Below, one piece after another: positions 1-8,041 of a stretch of 49,564 nucleotides of DNA (position 1 is the first letter of the stretch; every line of letters starts with the position of its first letter). Position numbers and translations under genes: made by a program. The stretch spans positions 1-49,564 of the forward strand of contig NZ_CALXRM010000021.1 in the NCBI RefSeq assembly GCF_944390845.1, in the 5' to 3' direction. This stretch comes from an uncultured Brachyspira sp. (GTDB lineage: Bacteria > Spirochaetota > Brachyspiria > Brachyspirales > Brachyspiraceae). The notes under the pieces were generated by a model. It made no database searches. It was not told the DNA's origin and saw nothing but the letters and a program-made list of their open reading frames with translations.

Positions 1-84
1 TGTCTTGTGTCTTGTGTCTTGTGTCTTGTGTCTTGTGTCTTGTGTCTTGTGTCTTGTGTCTTGTGTCTTGTGTCTTGTGTCTTG
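1..84. repeat. Heptamer tandem repeat, 12 x TGTCTTG
   Basis: Twelve perfect copies of the 7-bp unit TGTCTTG run from the first base to 84. The array is cut by the window edge, so its true length is unknown. It lies about 105 bp upstream of the predicted promoter of the first gene. Perfect 7-bp arrays are slippage-prone and would behave as a VNTR. Confidence 0.97.
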
Positions 85-166
85 ATTTCATAATACATGC
101 CTTTTATAATATAATATTAGTTAATATAAGTCAATATATCAGTTAATATTATGTAAAATTATTCTA

Positions 167-195
167 TTGCTTATTTTATATTTTTATACTATAAT
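167..195 (+). promoter_or_regulatory. Sigma-70-type promoter for the ankyrin/nuclease pair
   Basis: TTGCTT at 167-172, a 17-bp spacer and a perfect TATAAT at 190-195 predict transcription from about 202. That gives a leader of about 31 nt to the ATG at 233. It also rules out translation from an ATG at 167, which lies inside the promoter. Confidence 0.6.
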
Positions 196-232
196 TTGCA
201 ATGTTATAATTTATAATGAGGATATATTATTT

Positions 233-1111
233 ATGAAAAAGGTATATATAATTATTAGTTTATTTTTATTAACTTTTGCCTTATATTCACAGGAAGCTGA
301 AAACCAAGATACTACTAACGGTACTAACAACATATTTTTTTCATCTATAGAAAATGGTGATATAAAAAAGGTTAGAGAGTTATTAGCTCAAGGAACAGAT
401 GTTAATAGTGTAAATGAAGAAGGTTGGTCTGCTTTACATGTAGCTGTTAAAGCTAATAATGCAGCTATAGTAAAAGAATTATTATCTCATAAAAAAATAA
501 ATATGAATCCTGTTTTGCCTGTAGATACTATATTTACAGAAGGGGATAATAAATGGTATGCAGACGGACAAACACCTCTTTTACTTGCTTCTTATTATGG
601 ATATTATGATATAGTAACTATACTTTTAAGTTATGGTGCTGATGTATTAGCTAAAGATACTATAGATGATGCTATGGCTATACATATTGCTGCAGCAAGA
701 GGATATGCTAATGTTGTAAGTGCTATATTAGATTCTAGTGCAGCAAAAAATTCAGGTGTGGATATTGCTAATATAGGAGATAATACAGGAACTACACCTT
801 TAATGTGGGCTGCTATGAATAATCAGGTTCCAGTAATAGCTGTACTTTTTAGATATAAAGCAAATGTTAATTTACAAGATGATGATGGTTGGACTCCATT
901 ACATTTTGCTGCAGCTTCAGATAGTTACAGAGCAGTTGAAATACTTTTGAAAAATGGTGCTGATGCCAATATTGCTGATATAGAAGGTAAAAAGCCTATT
1001 GATGTTACTACTGATACAGATATAAAAGCATTATTGAATAAATATACTGAAACAACTGATGTGGCTGAAACATCAGAAATTACTGAAGTAGAAGAAACTG
1101 TTAATCAATAA
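233..1111 (+). CDS. Exported ankyrin-repeat protein
   Basis: A 292-residue protein. The first about 20 residues are a signal peptide: MKK, a hydrophobic core and then LYSQEAE, so the mature protein is probably periplasmic or outer-membrane associated. About five ankyrin repeats follow, recognisable by G-ADVN, G-TPLHxAA and VxxLLxxGA motifs, and then a short acidic Thr/Glu-rich tail. Ankyrin repeats bind other proteins; the partner is unknown. The ATG at 233 is chosen because GAGG lies at 218-221, the signal peptide begins there, and the promoter overlaps the upstream ATG at 167. The stop is two bases from the next start, so this gene and the nuclease gene are almost certainly co-transcribed and translationally coupled. 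An export signal on the first and DNA-processing motifs in the second make an odd pair. Confidence 0.85.
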   Translation: MKKVYIIISLFLLTFALYSQEAENQDTTNGTNNIFFSSIENGDIKKVRELLAQGTDVNSVNEEGWSALHVAVKANNAAIVKELLSHKKINMNPVLPVDTIFTEGDNKWYADGQTPLLLASYYGYYDIVTILLSYGADVLAKDTIDDAMAIHIAAARGYANVVSAILDSSAAKNSGVDIANIGDNTGTTPLMWAAMNNQVPVIAVLFRYKANVNLQDDDGWTPLHFAAASDSYRAVEILLKNGADANIADIEGKKPIDVTTDTDIKALLNKYTETTDVAETSEITEVEETVNQ

Positions 1112-1113
1112 TT

Positions 1114-1944
1114 ATGGAATCAAAAAAATTACAAAGATTTAGTGAATATAGCATGTCTACATATTTGCTTTGTCCTAGAAAGTATAGATATACATATATA
1201 GAAAAGCCTTTCAAAAAGCAAAAAAGAAGTGTTAATGTTTACTTTATCTTTGGTAATGCCATTCATTTAGCATGTAAAGAATTCTACGAGCAAAGAGCTG
1301 AAGAACGCACATTGGATAATTTGCATAATATATTTAGAAATGTGTGGAAAAGAAGCGGCATAAGAGCTTTTTTCAATAATAGAGAAGAAGAAAAGGAATT
1401 AGGAGAAAGAGGTCTTTATATGCTTTCTAATTTCTTTAATTCATTTGGTCAGAAAGTTCCATATAGAATGGAAAGCTATATGGAAAATAGAGTCAGAGAT
1501 TATATTTTATTTGGAAGAATAGACAGAATAGATTTGTCTGCTGATGGAACTTTACAAATAGTAGACTATAAAACTACAAAGTATTATGATGTTGGTGAAG
1601 ATAATGATGAAAGAGACAGAAAAACTATACAGCTTAAATTGTATGCTTGTATATTAGATGGTCTTAAATGTAAAGTTACTAGCGGTTCTTATTATCATTT
1701 TGAAGATGATAAATTTGATACAATAGAATTTACTCCGGAATCTATTAATTATTTAAGAGAATGGTTTGATGAAATTGTTGATGATATAAGATATGACAGG
1801 GCTTTTGATAAAAAAGTAGGAAGGCATTGTGAGTTTTGTGATTTTTTCAAACTTTGTCAGGGTAAAGAAGATGATGTTGATAATTTAGTGTTGCCTTCTG
1901 ATGAGATTTTTATGGCTAATATAGAAAATTCTGATAATAATTAA
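1114..1944 (+). CDS. PD-(D/E)XK nuclease, RecB/Cas4-like with Fe-S cluster
   Basis: A 276-residue protein with the hallmarks of the RecB-type exonuclease domain (PDDEXK_1) found in Cas4 and AddB. Visible motifs are His51 in AIHLA, Asp137 in GRID, Asp151 and Lys153 in VDYKTTK, and the Q173-xxx-Y177 motif. Four cysteines, Cys20 (LLCPRKY) and C-terminal Cys249, Cys252 and Cys258 (CEFCDFFKLC), are placed as in Cas4/AddB and should bind a 4Fe-4S cluster that closes the nuclease domain. No helicase domain is present, and no cas genes or CRISPR array are in the window, so a Cas4 adaptation role is not supported. The likely role is single-strand DNA exonuclease in repair or recombination. It starts two bases after the ankyrin stop, without its own clear ribosome site. 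Confidence 0.85.
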   Translation: MESKKLQRFSEYSMSTYLLCPRKYRYTYIEKPFKKQKRSVNVYFIFGNAIHLACKEFYEQRAEERTLDNLHNIFRNVWKRSGIRAFFNNREEEKELGERGLYMLSNFFNSFGQKVPYRMESYMENRVRDYILFGRIDRIDLSADGTLQIVDYKTTKYYDVGEDNDERDRKTIQLKLYACILDGLKCKVTSGSYYHFEDDKFDTIEFTPESINYLREWFDEIVDDIRYDRAFDKKVGRHCEFCDFFKLCQGKEDDVDNLVLPSDEIFMANIENSDNN

Positions 1945-1974
1945 TTTTGTATTTTTAACGCTTTATTTTTTAAA

Positions 1975-2002
1975 TTGACAATTATAAATATTTTAGTATT
2001 AT
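1975..2002 (+). promoter_or_regulatory. Promoter of the GNAT acetyltransferase gene
   Basis: A consensus TTGACA at 1975-1980, a 16-bp spacer and TATTAT at 1997-2002 predict a start near 2009, about 28 nt before the ATG at 2037. Confidence 0.65.
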
Positions 2003-2036
2003 TATTTTTATATTATCAAAATAATAGGTAATTTTT

Positions 2037-3317
2037 ATGAGTAATCATAATAAAAAAGAAGATTCAAAAGAAAGCATAATAAAAAGAAAGAAAGATAAAT
2101 TTAAAATAAGATATTTAACAATAGAAGATTTAGATGATTTTAATAATTTATTAAGATATGCATTCCAAGTAAGTAATAATGAACTTATAAATTTAGGTTA
2201 TGAAATAGATGAAATAAAACAATCTAAATCTGCTGTTTTAAGCAAGGCCAAAGTATTAGGTTGGTTTGACGGTGAAAAACTTGCTTCTCAAATTGCTGTT
2301 TATCCTATGAAAATGAATATTCATGGTGTCATATATAAAATGGCTGGAGTTACAGGAGTTGCTACATATCCGGAATATTCTAATTTGGGACTTATGAATG
2401 ATTTGATGATAAAAAGCATTGAGAACATGAAAAAAGAAGGACAAACCATATCTGTATTGTACCCATATTCTATTCCATTTTATAGAAGGAAAGGTTGGGA
2501 AATTATTTCTGACAAAATGAGTTTTACTATTAAAGATACTCAATTACCAAAAACTATGACAAGTAAGGGAAGGGTAGAACGTGTTGCTACTGATAGTGAG
2601 GATTTGAAAGGACTTTATGATAAATTTTCACATATTAGGCATGGTGCTTTGATTAGAGGTGATTTGGAATGGGAAGAATATTGGAGATGGGACGTTGATG
2701 ATACTATAGTTGCTATATATTATGATGAAAAAGAAGAGGCTAAAGGCTTTTTAGTATATGTTATAGAAAATGATGTTTTTCATGTTAAGGAAATGGTATA
2801 TTTGAATTTTGAGGCAAGATTGGGACTTTGGAATTATATATCAGCACATTTTTCTATGGTAGATAAAGTTCAAGGTTATAATTATACTAATGAACCTGTA
2901 GCTTTTTTGCTTGAGGATAGCGAAATAAAAGAAACTATAAGACCATATATAATGGCTAGAATTACCGATGTTAAAGGCTTTATTGCTAATTATCCTTTTT
3001 TAAGAAAACCAAAAAATAAAAAAATCAATTTGATAATAAAAGATAATATGGCAAAATGGAATAATGGAAGTTTTCTGATTTATTGGGACGAAAATAGAGA
3101 GGTTGTATGTAAACGACTGAATAAAGAATATAAAAGAAATGGTAAAGATAGATTTATTGTGAAAATGGATATTCAGACACTTACAACTATGCTTATGAGT
3201 TATAAAACACCTTCTTATTTGTACAAAATTGGAAGAATAGAATCAAGTACTAAAGGTATAAATTTATTGGAGTCTATTATACCAAAAGAACAGGCTTATT
3301 TCTCAGATTATTTTTAA
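2037..3317 (+). CDS. Eis-like GNAT N-acetyltransferase
   Basis: 426 residues, the usual length of the Eis (enhanced intracellular survival) family. These proteins have an N-terminal GNAT domain, a second GNAT-like domain and a C-terminal SCP2-like domain. Residues 100-165 hold the family signature: MAGVTGVATYPEYSNLGL, corresponding to the acetyl-CoA binding segment, then the YPYSIPFYRRKGWE motif. The chain ends in Phe, matching Eis enzymes in which the terminal carboxylate serves catalysis. Family members acetylate amines such as aminoglycosides or protein lysines; the substrate here cannot be told. In the acetyl-CoA loop the usual R-G-x-G is replaced by SNLGL, a divergence also seen in other distant Eis proteins. 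The gene is monocistronic, with its own promoter. Confidence 0.8.
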   Translation: MSNHNKKEDSKESIIKRKKDKFKIRYLTIEDLDDFNNLLRYAFQVSNNELINLGYEIDEIKQSKSAVLSKAKVLGWFDGEKLASQIAVYPMKMNIHGVIYKMAGVTGVATYPEYSNLGLMNDLMIKSIENMKKEGQTISVLYPYSIPFYRRKGWEIISDKMSFTIKDTQLPKTMTSKGRVERVATDSEDLKGLYDKFSHIRHGALIRGDLEWEEYWRWDVDDTIVAIYYDEKEEAKGFLVYVIENDVFHVKEMVYLNFEARLGLWNYISAHFSMVDKVQGYNYTNEPVAFLLEDSEIKETIRPYIMARITDVKGFIANYPFLRKPKNKKINLIIKDNMAKWNNGSFLIYWDENREVVCKRLNKEYKRNGKDRFIVKMDIQTLTTMLMSYKTPSYLYKIGRIESSTKGINLLESIIPKEQAYFSDYF

Positions 3318-3337
3318 TTTGTTAATCATTTTTTATT

Positions 3338-3365
3338 TTGACAAACTTTATATTTTCAGTATAAT
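3338..3365 (+). promoter_or_regulatory. Consensus promoter giving a near-leaderless mRNA
   Basis: TTGACA (3338-3343), a 16-bp spacer and TATAAT (3360-3365) are perfect consensus hexamers. Transcription should begin 6-8 bases after the -10 box, at 3371-3373, which is the ATG of the following gene at 3372. Confidence 0.7.
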
Positions 3366-3371
3366 ATATTT

Positions 3372-4286
3372 ATGAGAAATAATTTAAATATAAAAAAATA
3401 TTTCAATCCTTTAAATGATTATTTTGTACGATATCTCTTTACTGATAAGGGAAGCAGTGAGTCTATACTTTTAGATTTTATAAATTCTATAATGCTTAAT
3501 GCCAATATGAAGACTTTCCGCTCTGTTGAAATTTTAACCCCTTTTAATCTAAAGAAAAATAAAAACTTAAAGGAAACTATTGTCGATGTAAAATGTATTA
3601 CTCAAAATGGTTCAGTAGTCATAATAGAGATACAATTACAAGGTAATTCAAGATTTCCAGAGAGAATACTTTATTATTGGGCAGCTAATTACAATAAGCT
3701 ATTAAAGCATGGTGAAAGATATGATGAATTAACTCCTGTAATAAGTATTAATCTATTAAATTTCAATTTAGATAAGACAAAAAATATACATTCTTGTTAT
3801 ATGCTTTATGAGATGAATAATAAAAAGTTATTAACAGATCATCTTCAAATACATATAATAGAGTTAAAAAAATTCAAGAAAAACATATTAAGTAAAGATT
3901 TAAACTGTTGGTTAAAAATATTTACAAGCAAAAATTTGGAGGCTTCTATGTCTGAAATAGTAAAAGAAAAACCTATAATGGAAGAAGTACAAAAAAAATA
4001 TAATAATTTTGTAAAAAGTAAATTGATGATGATGGAATATGAGAAGAAAGAGGCTTATTTATATGGTAATCAAATAATGCTTGATGAAGAAAGAAGATTA
4101 GGAAAAGAAGAAGGTATAAAAGAAGGTATAGAACAAGGTATAGAGAAGGGCATAGAACAAGGCATAGAACAAGGTGAAAAAAATAAGGCAATAAATATAG
4201 CAAAAAGTCTTAAGAAATCAGGACTCGATAATAAATTTATAAGTGATAATACAGGTTTAAGTTTAGAAGAAGTTGAAAAACTTTGA
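3372..4286 (+). CDS. Rpn-family PD-(D/E)XK nuclease / transposase-like protein
   Basis: 304 residues, typical of the Rpn/YhgA-like family annotated as recombination-promoting nuclease or PD-(D/E)XK nuclease family transposase. Residues 1-40 have the family opening (NPLNDYFVRYLFT). The nuclease core is visible as Asp72 in IVDVK and the ExQ pair Glu86-Gln88 in IEIQLQ, followed by RILYYWAANY. Rpn proteins are DNA endonucleases linked to RecA-independent recombination and defence. The C-terminus carries five tetrapeptide repeats of the GIEQ/GIEK type encoded by 12-bp DNA units at 4113-4172, then a helical segment (SGLDNKFISDNTGLSLEEVEKL) common at the end of this family. No ribosome site is visible and the promoter is immediately upstream. 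There are no terminal inverted repeats, so no complete mobile element. Confidence 0.85.
   Translation: MRNNLNIKKYFNPLNDYFVRYLFTDKGSSESILLDFINSIMLNANMKTFRSVEILTPFNLKKNKNLKETIVDVKCITQNGSVVIIEIQLQGNSRFPERILYYWAANYNKLLKHGERYDELTPVISINLLNFNLDKTKNIHSCYMLYEMNNKKLLTDHLQIHIIELKKFKKNILSKDLNCWLKIFTSKNLEASMSEIVKEKPIMEEVQKKYNNFVKSKLMMMEYEKKEAYLYGNQIMLDEERRLGKEEGIKEGIEQGIEKGIEQGIEQGEKNKAINIAKSLKKSGLDNKFISDNTGLSLEEVEKL
4113..4172 (+). repeat. Five 12-bp in-frame repeats inside the Rpn gene
   Basis: Five imperfect units of the form GGTATAGAACAA, with third-base and Lys/Glu/Gln variation, encode consecutive Gly-Ile-Glu-Gln-like tetrapeptides. Changes in copy number would keep the frame and lengthen or shorten the charged helix. 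Confidence 0.85.
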
Positions 4287-4375
4287 AGGTTTTATATTTA
4301 TTAAAATTTTAGATTTTTTTAATTGATAAATAATTGTTTATATAAATAAAAAATTAATTTGTATGTTGTTTGTTT

Positions 4376-5572
4376 ATGGAAGTGAAAATAATTGATACAG
4401 CTTATGGCGGATATGGAATTGCTAAAGATAATGACGGTAAAGTAATATTTGTGCCTCATTGTGTGGAAAATGATATATTAGATATTGATATAATAAAAGA
4501 AACTAAAAAATTTTCTTATGGATCTATAAATAAGATAATAGAACCGTCAGAATATAGAATTAATCCAAAATGTAAATATGCTGGTATTTGCGGAGGCTGT
4601 GTATTTAATCATATTGATTATAAAAAACAGTTGGATATAAAGAAAAATATAGTTTTGAATGCTGTTAGAAATATTGAATATAATAATGACATAAAAATTA
4701 TTTATAATAATAATTCCAATTACAGACTTAGAGTTAATATGGTTTCTGTTAATGGAAAAGTTGGATTTTATAAATTTAAAACTAATGATTTTGTCAATAT
4801 AGATGAATGTGTTATATTAAAAGAAAGCTTATTTGAAAGAATTAAAAATTTTATATCAGAAAATAATATAACAGGCAGTATATATGCTTTAGAAAATAAT
4901 AATGATGAAGCCATTGCTTTTCTTGAAGTTAATAAAAAAACTAATTTAAAATGTTTTAATAAATATTTCAATGGAATTAGTGTTAAGCATAATAAAACAA
5001 TAAAAAGTTATGGTGATGATACTATTGTTTATAAAACTAAGTATGGTGATGTAGGTATTGGTCATAGAACATTTTTTCAAAGTAATTTATATTTATTAAA
5101 TGATTTTCAAAAAGAAGTTGTAAAATATTTAAATGATAATGACAGAATAATAGTTGAACTTTATGCAGGAAGCGGATTTTTTACTTCAGCTTTCTTGAAT
5201 ATCTTGAATAATTTTAATAATGATTATAAATTGATTTCATCAGAGATAAGTAAAGATTCAGTAACTGTTGCTTCAAAGTACGGAATAAATATTATAAATG
5301 AGGATGCCGCATTAACTTTAAAAAATATTAATTATGATATAGAGGTTTTAGTAGTAGACCCGCCTAGAGAGGGTTTAAATAAAAATGTTGTGGAAAATAT
5401 TATTAGAATTAAGCCCAAAAAAATTATATACGTTTCATGTGATCCTATGACTTTTTCACGTGATATAAATTTAATTAAAGATTATTATAAATTATCAGAT
5501 TTAAATATTATAGATATGTTTGCGGACACTTATCATATAGAAGTTATTTCGTTATTAGAGAAAAAATCTTAA
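4376..5572 (+). CDS. TrmA/RlmC/RlmD-family RNA m5U methyltransferase
   Basis: 398 residues. The N-terminal segment resembles a TRAM RNA-binding domain (GGYGIAKDNDGKVIFVPHC). Cys66, Cys72 and Cys75 in CKYAGICGGC, plus a later Cys in NIDECVIL, match the 4Fe-4S site of RlmD-type enzymes. The SAM domain shows ELYAGSGFF (motif I) and VVDPPREGL, and the catalytic nucleophile lies in YVSCDPMTFSRD. The enzyme methylates C5 of a uridine, by family either 23S rRNA U1939/U747 or tRNA U54; sequence alone does not settle which. I prefer the ATG at 4376 over a TTG two codons upstream, although neither has a convincing ribosome site. It is flanked by unrelated genes and appears monocistronic. Confidence 0.85.
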   Translation: MEVKIIDTAYGGYGIAKDNDGKVIFVPHCVENDILDIDIIKETKKFSYGSINKIIEPSEYRINPKCKYAGICGGCVFNHIDYKKQLDIKKNIVLNAVRNIEYNNDIKIIYNNNSNYRLRVNMVSVNGKVGFYKFKTNDFVNIDECVILKESLFERIKNFISENNITGSIYALENNNDEAIAFLEVNKKTNLKCFNKYFNGISVKHNKTIKSYGDDTIVYKTKYGDVGIGHRTFFQSNLYLLNDFQKEVVKYLNDNDRIIVELYAGSGFFTSAFLNILNNFNNDYKLISSEISKDSVTVASKYGINIINEDAALTLKNINYDIEVLVVDPPREGLNKNVVENIIRIKPKKIIYVSCDPMTFSRDINLIKDYYKLSDLNIIDMFADTYHIEVISLLEKKS

Positions 5573-5740
5573 TTATTTTATTATTTTTTAAATTTGTATT
5601 ATATGATGTAATAGATTACTATATTTTTTCTTAAAAAGTCATATAAATTCAATATTTTTTATTTAATACTATTGAAAACTTTAGAATTATTTATATTATT
5701 TATCAAAGAATTTATTTCTATATTTAGGAGATATAAAAAA

Positions 5741-7933
5741 ATGATCAGCATTATTGAAAATGATAAAAAAAGAAAATTATTCTTTTTAAACACTATTTCT
5801 ACATCTTTGGTTGTAATGGTTCATGAAGACAATTATGTATTTTTACCATATTGGGGAAGCAGAATAGAAGCAATTGATATAGATTATATTATTGACGGTA
5901 TTACTGAAGCTAATTATATGGCTGATACAGATAATAGAAAAAAATTCCAATTAGAAGTTATACCTCAAATATATCCTTCTTATGGTTATACAGATTTAAA
6001 AGAACCTGCTTTTCATTTCGTTCATAAAGATGGTTCAAGGATTACAGACTTACGTTATAAATCACATAATATATATAAGAATAAGAAAAAATTAGAAGGA
6101 CTTCCTACAGTATTGTCAGATGATGATAGTGAAGTATTAGAATTAGTTTTGTTTGATGATTTAAAACAAGTGGAAGTTATAATTACTTTAGCAGTATTTG
6201 AAAAACATAATGCTATAACTAAATCAGTAAAAGTTATAAATAAAAATTCTGCAGATTCTTTGTATATAGAAAAAATAGCTTCAGCAAATATTGATATTCA
6301 AGACTCTAATTTTGAGTTTTTACATTTAGCAGGTGCTTGGGGCAGAGAATGTCATATAAAAAGAAGAAGATTAGAACAGGGAATGCAGTCTATAGGAAGT
6401 GCAAGAGGAGCTTCAGGACATGGACAAAATCCTTTTGCGGCTTTAATATCTCCAAATACTGATGAAAATAACGGCGAAGTATATGCTATGAATTTTGTTT
6501 ACAGCGGAAACTTTACTGCAAGTGCGGAAGTAGATATGCATTTGAATACTAGATTTCAAATGGGAATAAATAGTTTTGATTTCGGCTGGACATTAATGCC
6601 TAATGAGGAATTCCAAACTCCTGAAGTAGTATTAGTGTATTCTAATAAAGGTTTAGGAGAGATGTCAAGAACATTCCATAAACTTTATCAAGATTGTTTA
6701 ATGTCAAGAAAGTATGCTTATAAAGAACGTCCTATTTTAATTAATAGTTGGGAATCTAATTATTTTGATTTTAATAAAGAAAGTTTATTGAAACTAGCAG
6801 AAGAAGGAAATAAAATAGGTGCTGAATTATTTGTATTAGATGACGGCTGGTTTGGAAAAAGAGATGATGATAAAAGTTCTCTTGGTGATTGGACTCCTAA
6901 TGAAAAAAAACTTGGAGGAAGTTTATCAAATTTAATAGATGAAGTAAATAAAAAAGGAATAAGTTTTGGATTATGGGTTGAACCAGAAATGGTATCTCCT
7001 GATAGTGATTTATTCCGTAAGCACCCAGAATGGGCTATTCAAGTAAAGAACAGAAAAATAGAAACATCAAGACATCAGTATGTTTTAGATTTGAGCAATC
7101 CTGAAGTATGCGAATACATAGTTAATTTCATGACAGAACTTTTATCTAAAAACAATATTTCTTATATTAAATGGGATATGAATAGAAATATTACTAATAT
7201 GGGTTCTTCTTATTTAAGCCCTGAAAGACAAAAAGAACAGGCTCATAGATATATGTTAGGACTTTATAGCGTATTGGAAAAGATAGTTAATGCATTTCCT
7301 AATGTATTGTTTGAAAGCTGTGCAGGCGGCGGCGGAAGATGTGATGCTGGTATGCTATATTATATGCCTCAAGTTTGGACAAGTGATGATACTGATGCTA
7401 TAGAAAGACTTGCTATACAATATGGTGCTTCTTTGATTTATCCTTCAATATCTTTAGCTTGTCATATTTCAGATATACCTAATCATCAAACTCATAGAAA
7501 AGAAAGAATAGAAACAAGAGCTAATGTTGCGTCTTGGGGTAATTTAGGATTAGAGCTTAATTTAAATAAGATCAGTGAAGAAGATAAAAAAGTTATATCC
7601 GAAAAATTAGAATTGTATAAATCTATAAGAAGTACAGTTCAATTTGGAAGTCTTTACCGTTTAAAAGGTTTAGATGCAGGTAATGAATATGCTTGGCTTT
7701 ATAAAAGTATTGATGAAAAAACAATAGTTGTTACTTATGTGCAAATAAATGTAAGACCTAATTTAGTTACTAAGCGTTTGCGTTTACAAGGATTGGATGC
7801 AAAATCTCAGTATAAAATAAATGATTCTAATAAAATCTATACAGGTGAAGAGTTGATGAATATAGGTCTTTTACTTGGTGAGATATTAGAAGATGCTTTA
7901 TCTTATCAATGGATTATAAAGAAAATTAGTTAA
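5741..7933 (+). CDS. Alpha-galactosidase, GH36 family
   Basis: 730 residues, matching the standard length of group I GH36 alpha-galactosidases. It has the N-terminal beta-supersandwich (LPYWGSR, LDD-type strands), a central TIM barrel with INSWESNYFDF, LDDGWFGKRDDD and GLWVEPEMVSPDSDL, and the C-terminal sheet. The catalytic nucleophile is Asp479 in YIKWDMNRN; the acid/base lies in SDDTD at residues 548-552. It hydrolyses terminal alpha-1,6-galactose from raffinose, melibiose or related oligosaccharides. There is no signal peptide, so it is cytoplasmic and needs a sugar importer, none of which is nearby. The ATG at 5741 has AGGAG at 5726-5730 and gives the family length; an in-frame TTG at 5672 would add 23 unconserved residues. 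Confidence 0.93.
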   Translation: MISIIENDKKRKLFFLNTISTSLVVMVHEDNYVFLPYWGSRIEAIDIDYIIDGITEANYMADTDNRKKFQLEVIPQIYPSYGYTDLKEPAFHFVHKDGSRITDLRYKSHNIYKNKKKLEGLPTVLSDDDSEVLELVLFDDLKQVEVIITLAVFEKHNAITKSVKVINKNSADSLYIEKIASANIDIQDSNFEFLHLAGAWGRECHIKRRRLEQGMQSIGSARGASGHGQNPFAALISPNTDENNGEVYAMNFVYSGNFTASAEVDMHLNTRFQMGINSFDFGWTLMPNEEFQTPEVVLVYSNKGLGEMSRTFHKLYQDCLMSRKYAYKERPILINSWESNYFDFNKESLLKLAEEGNKIGAELFVLDDGWFGKRDDDKSSLGDWTPNEKKLGGSLSNLIDEVNKKGISFGLWVEPEMVSPDSDLFRKHPEWAIQVKNRKIETSRHQYVLDLSNPEVCEYIVNFMTELLSKNNISYIKWDMNRNITNMGSSYLSPERQKEQAHRYMLGLYSVLEKIVNAFPNVLFESCAGGGGRCDAGMLYYMPQVWTSDDTDAIERLAIQYGASLIYPSISLACHISDIPNHQTHRKERIETRANVASWGNLGLELNLNKISEEDKKVISEKLELYKSIRSTVQFGSLYRLKGLDAGNEYAWLYKSIDEKTIVVTYVQINVRPNLVTKRLRLQGLDAKSQYKINDSNKIYTGEELMNIGLLLGEILEDALSYQWIIKKIS

Positions 7934-7954
7934 ATCGATATAATTAGTATTTGA

Positions 7955-8035
7955 GCACCTTCATTTATAAAAATACTTATTGATATTAAGAATAAAAATT
8001 ATATAATATTAATTAGTATTAATAAATGGAGGTGC
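7955..8035 (+). promoter_or_regulatory. Long hairpin hiding the ribosome site of the next gene
   Basis: Bases 7955-7968 pair with 8022-8035 over 14 bp, with a single G.U wobble. The 3' arm contains the strong GGAGGTG ribosome site (8028-8034) of the hydrolase gene. The 53-base loop can add an inner 6-bp helix (7972-7977 with 8015-8020). A shorter alternative hairpin (7946-7952 with 7971-7977) would compete with the inner part. The left arm begins only 22 bases after the alpha-galactosidase stop codon. Confidence 0.8.
7980..8007 (+). promoter_or_regulatory. Promoter located inside the hairpin loop
   Basis: TTGATA (7980-7985), a 16-bp spacer and TATAAT (8002-8007) predict a start near 8014. 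A transcript from here lacks the left hairpin arm, so its GGAGGTG ribosome site would be free. Confidence 0.6.
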
Positions 8036-8041
8036 AATTTT

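Noticed and set aside
1..84. CRISPR or telomere repeat
   Set aside because: Units are 7 bp with no spacers, and the array is internal to a chromosome-like gene order.
167..232. N-terminal extension of the ankyrin protein from ATG 167
   Set aside because: The promoter spans 167-195, and the signal peptide and GAGG site fix the start at 233.
1114..1944. Cas4 of a CRISPR system
   Set aside because: No cas genes or repeat-spacer array in the window; the ankyrin partner is not a cas gene.
3973..4203. A leucine-rich minus-strand frame opposite the Rpn tail
   Set aside because: It is the reverse complement of the GIEQ repeat codons, which automatically read as Leu and Tyr; no start signal.
5672..5740. 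TTG start for the alpha-galactosidase
   Set aside because: AGGAG before ATG 5741 and the 730-residue family length favour the later start.
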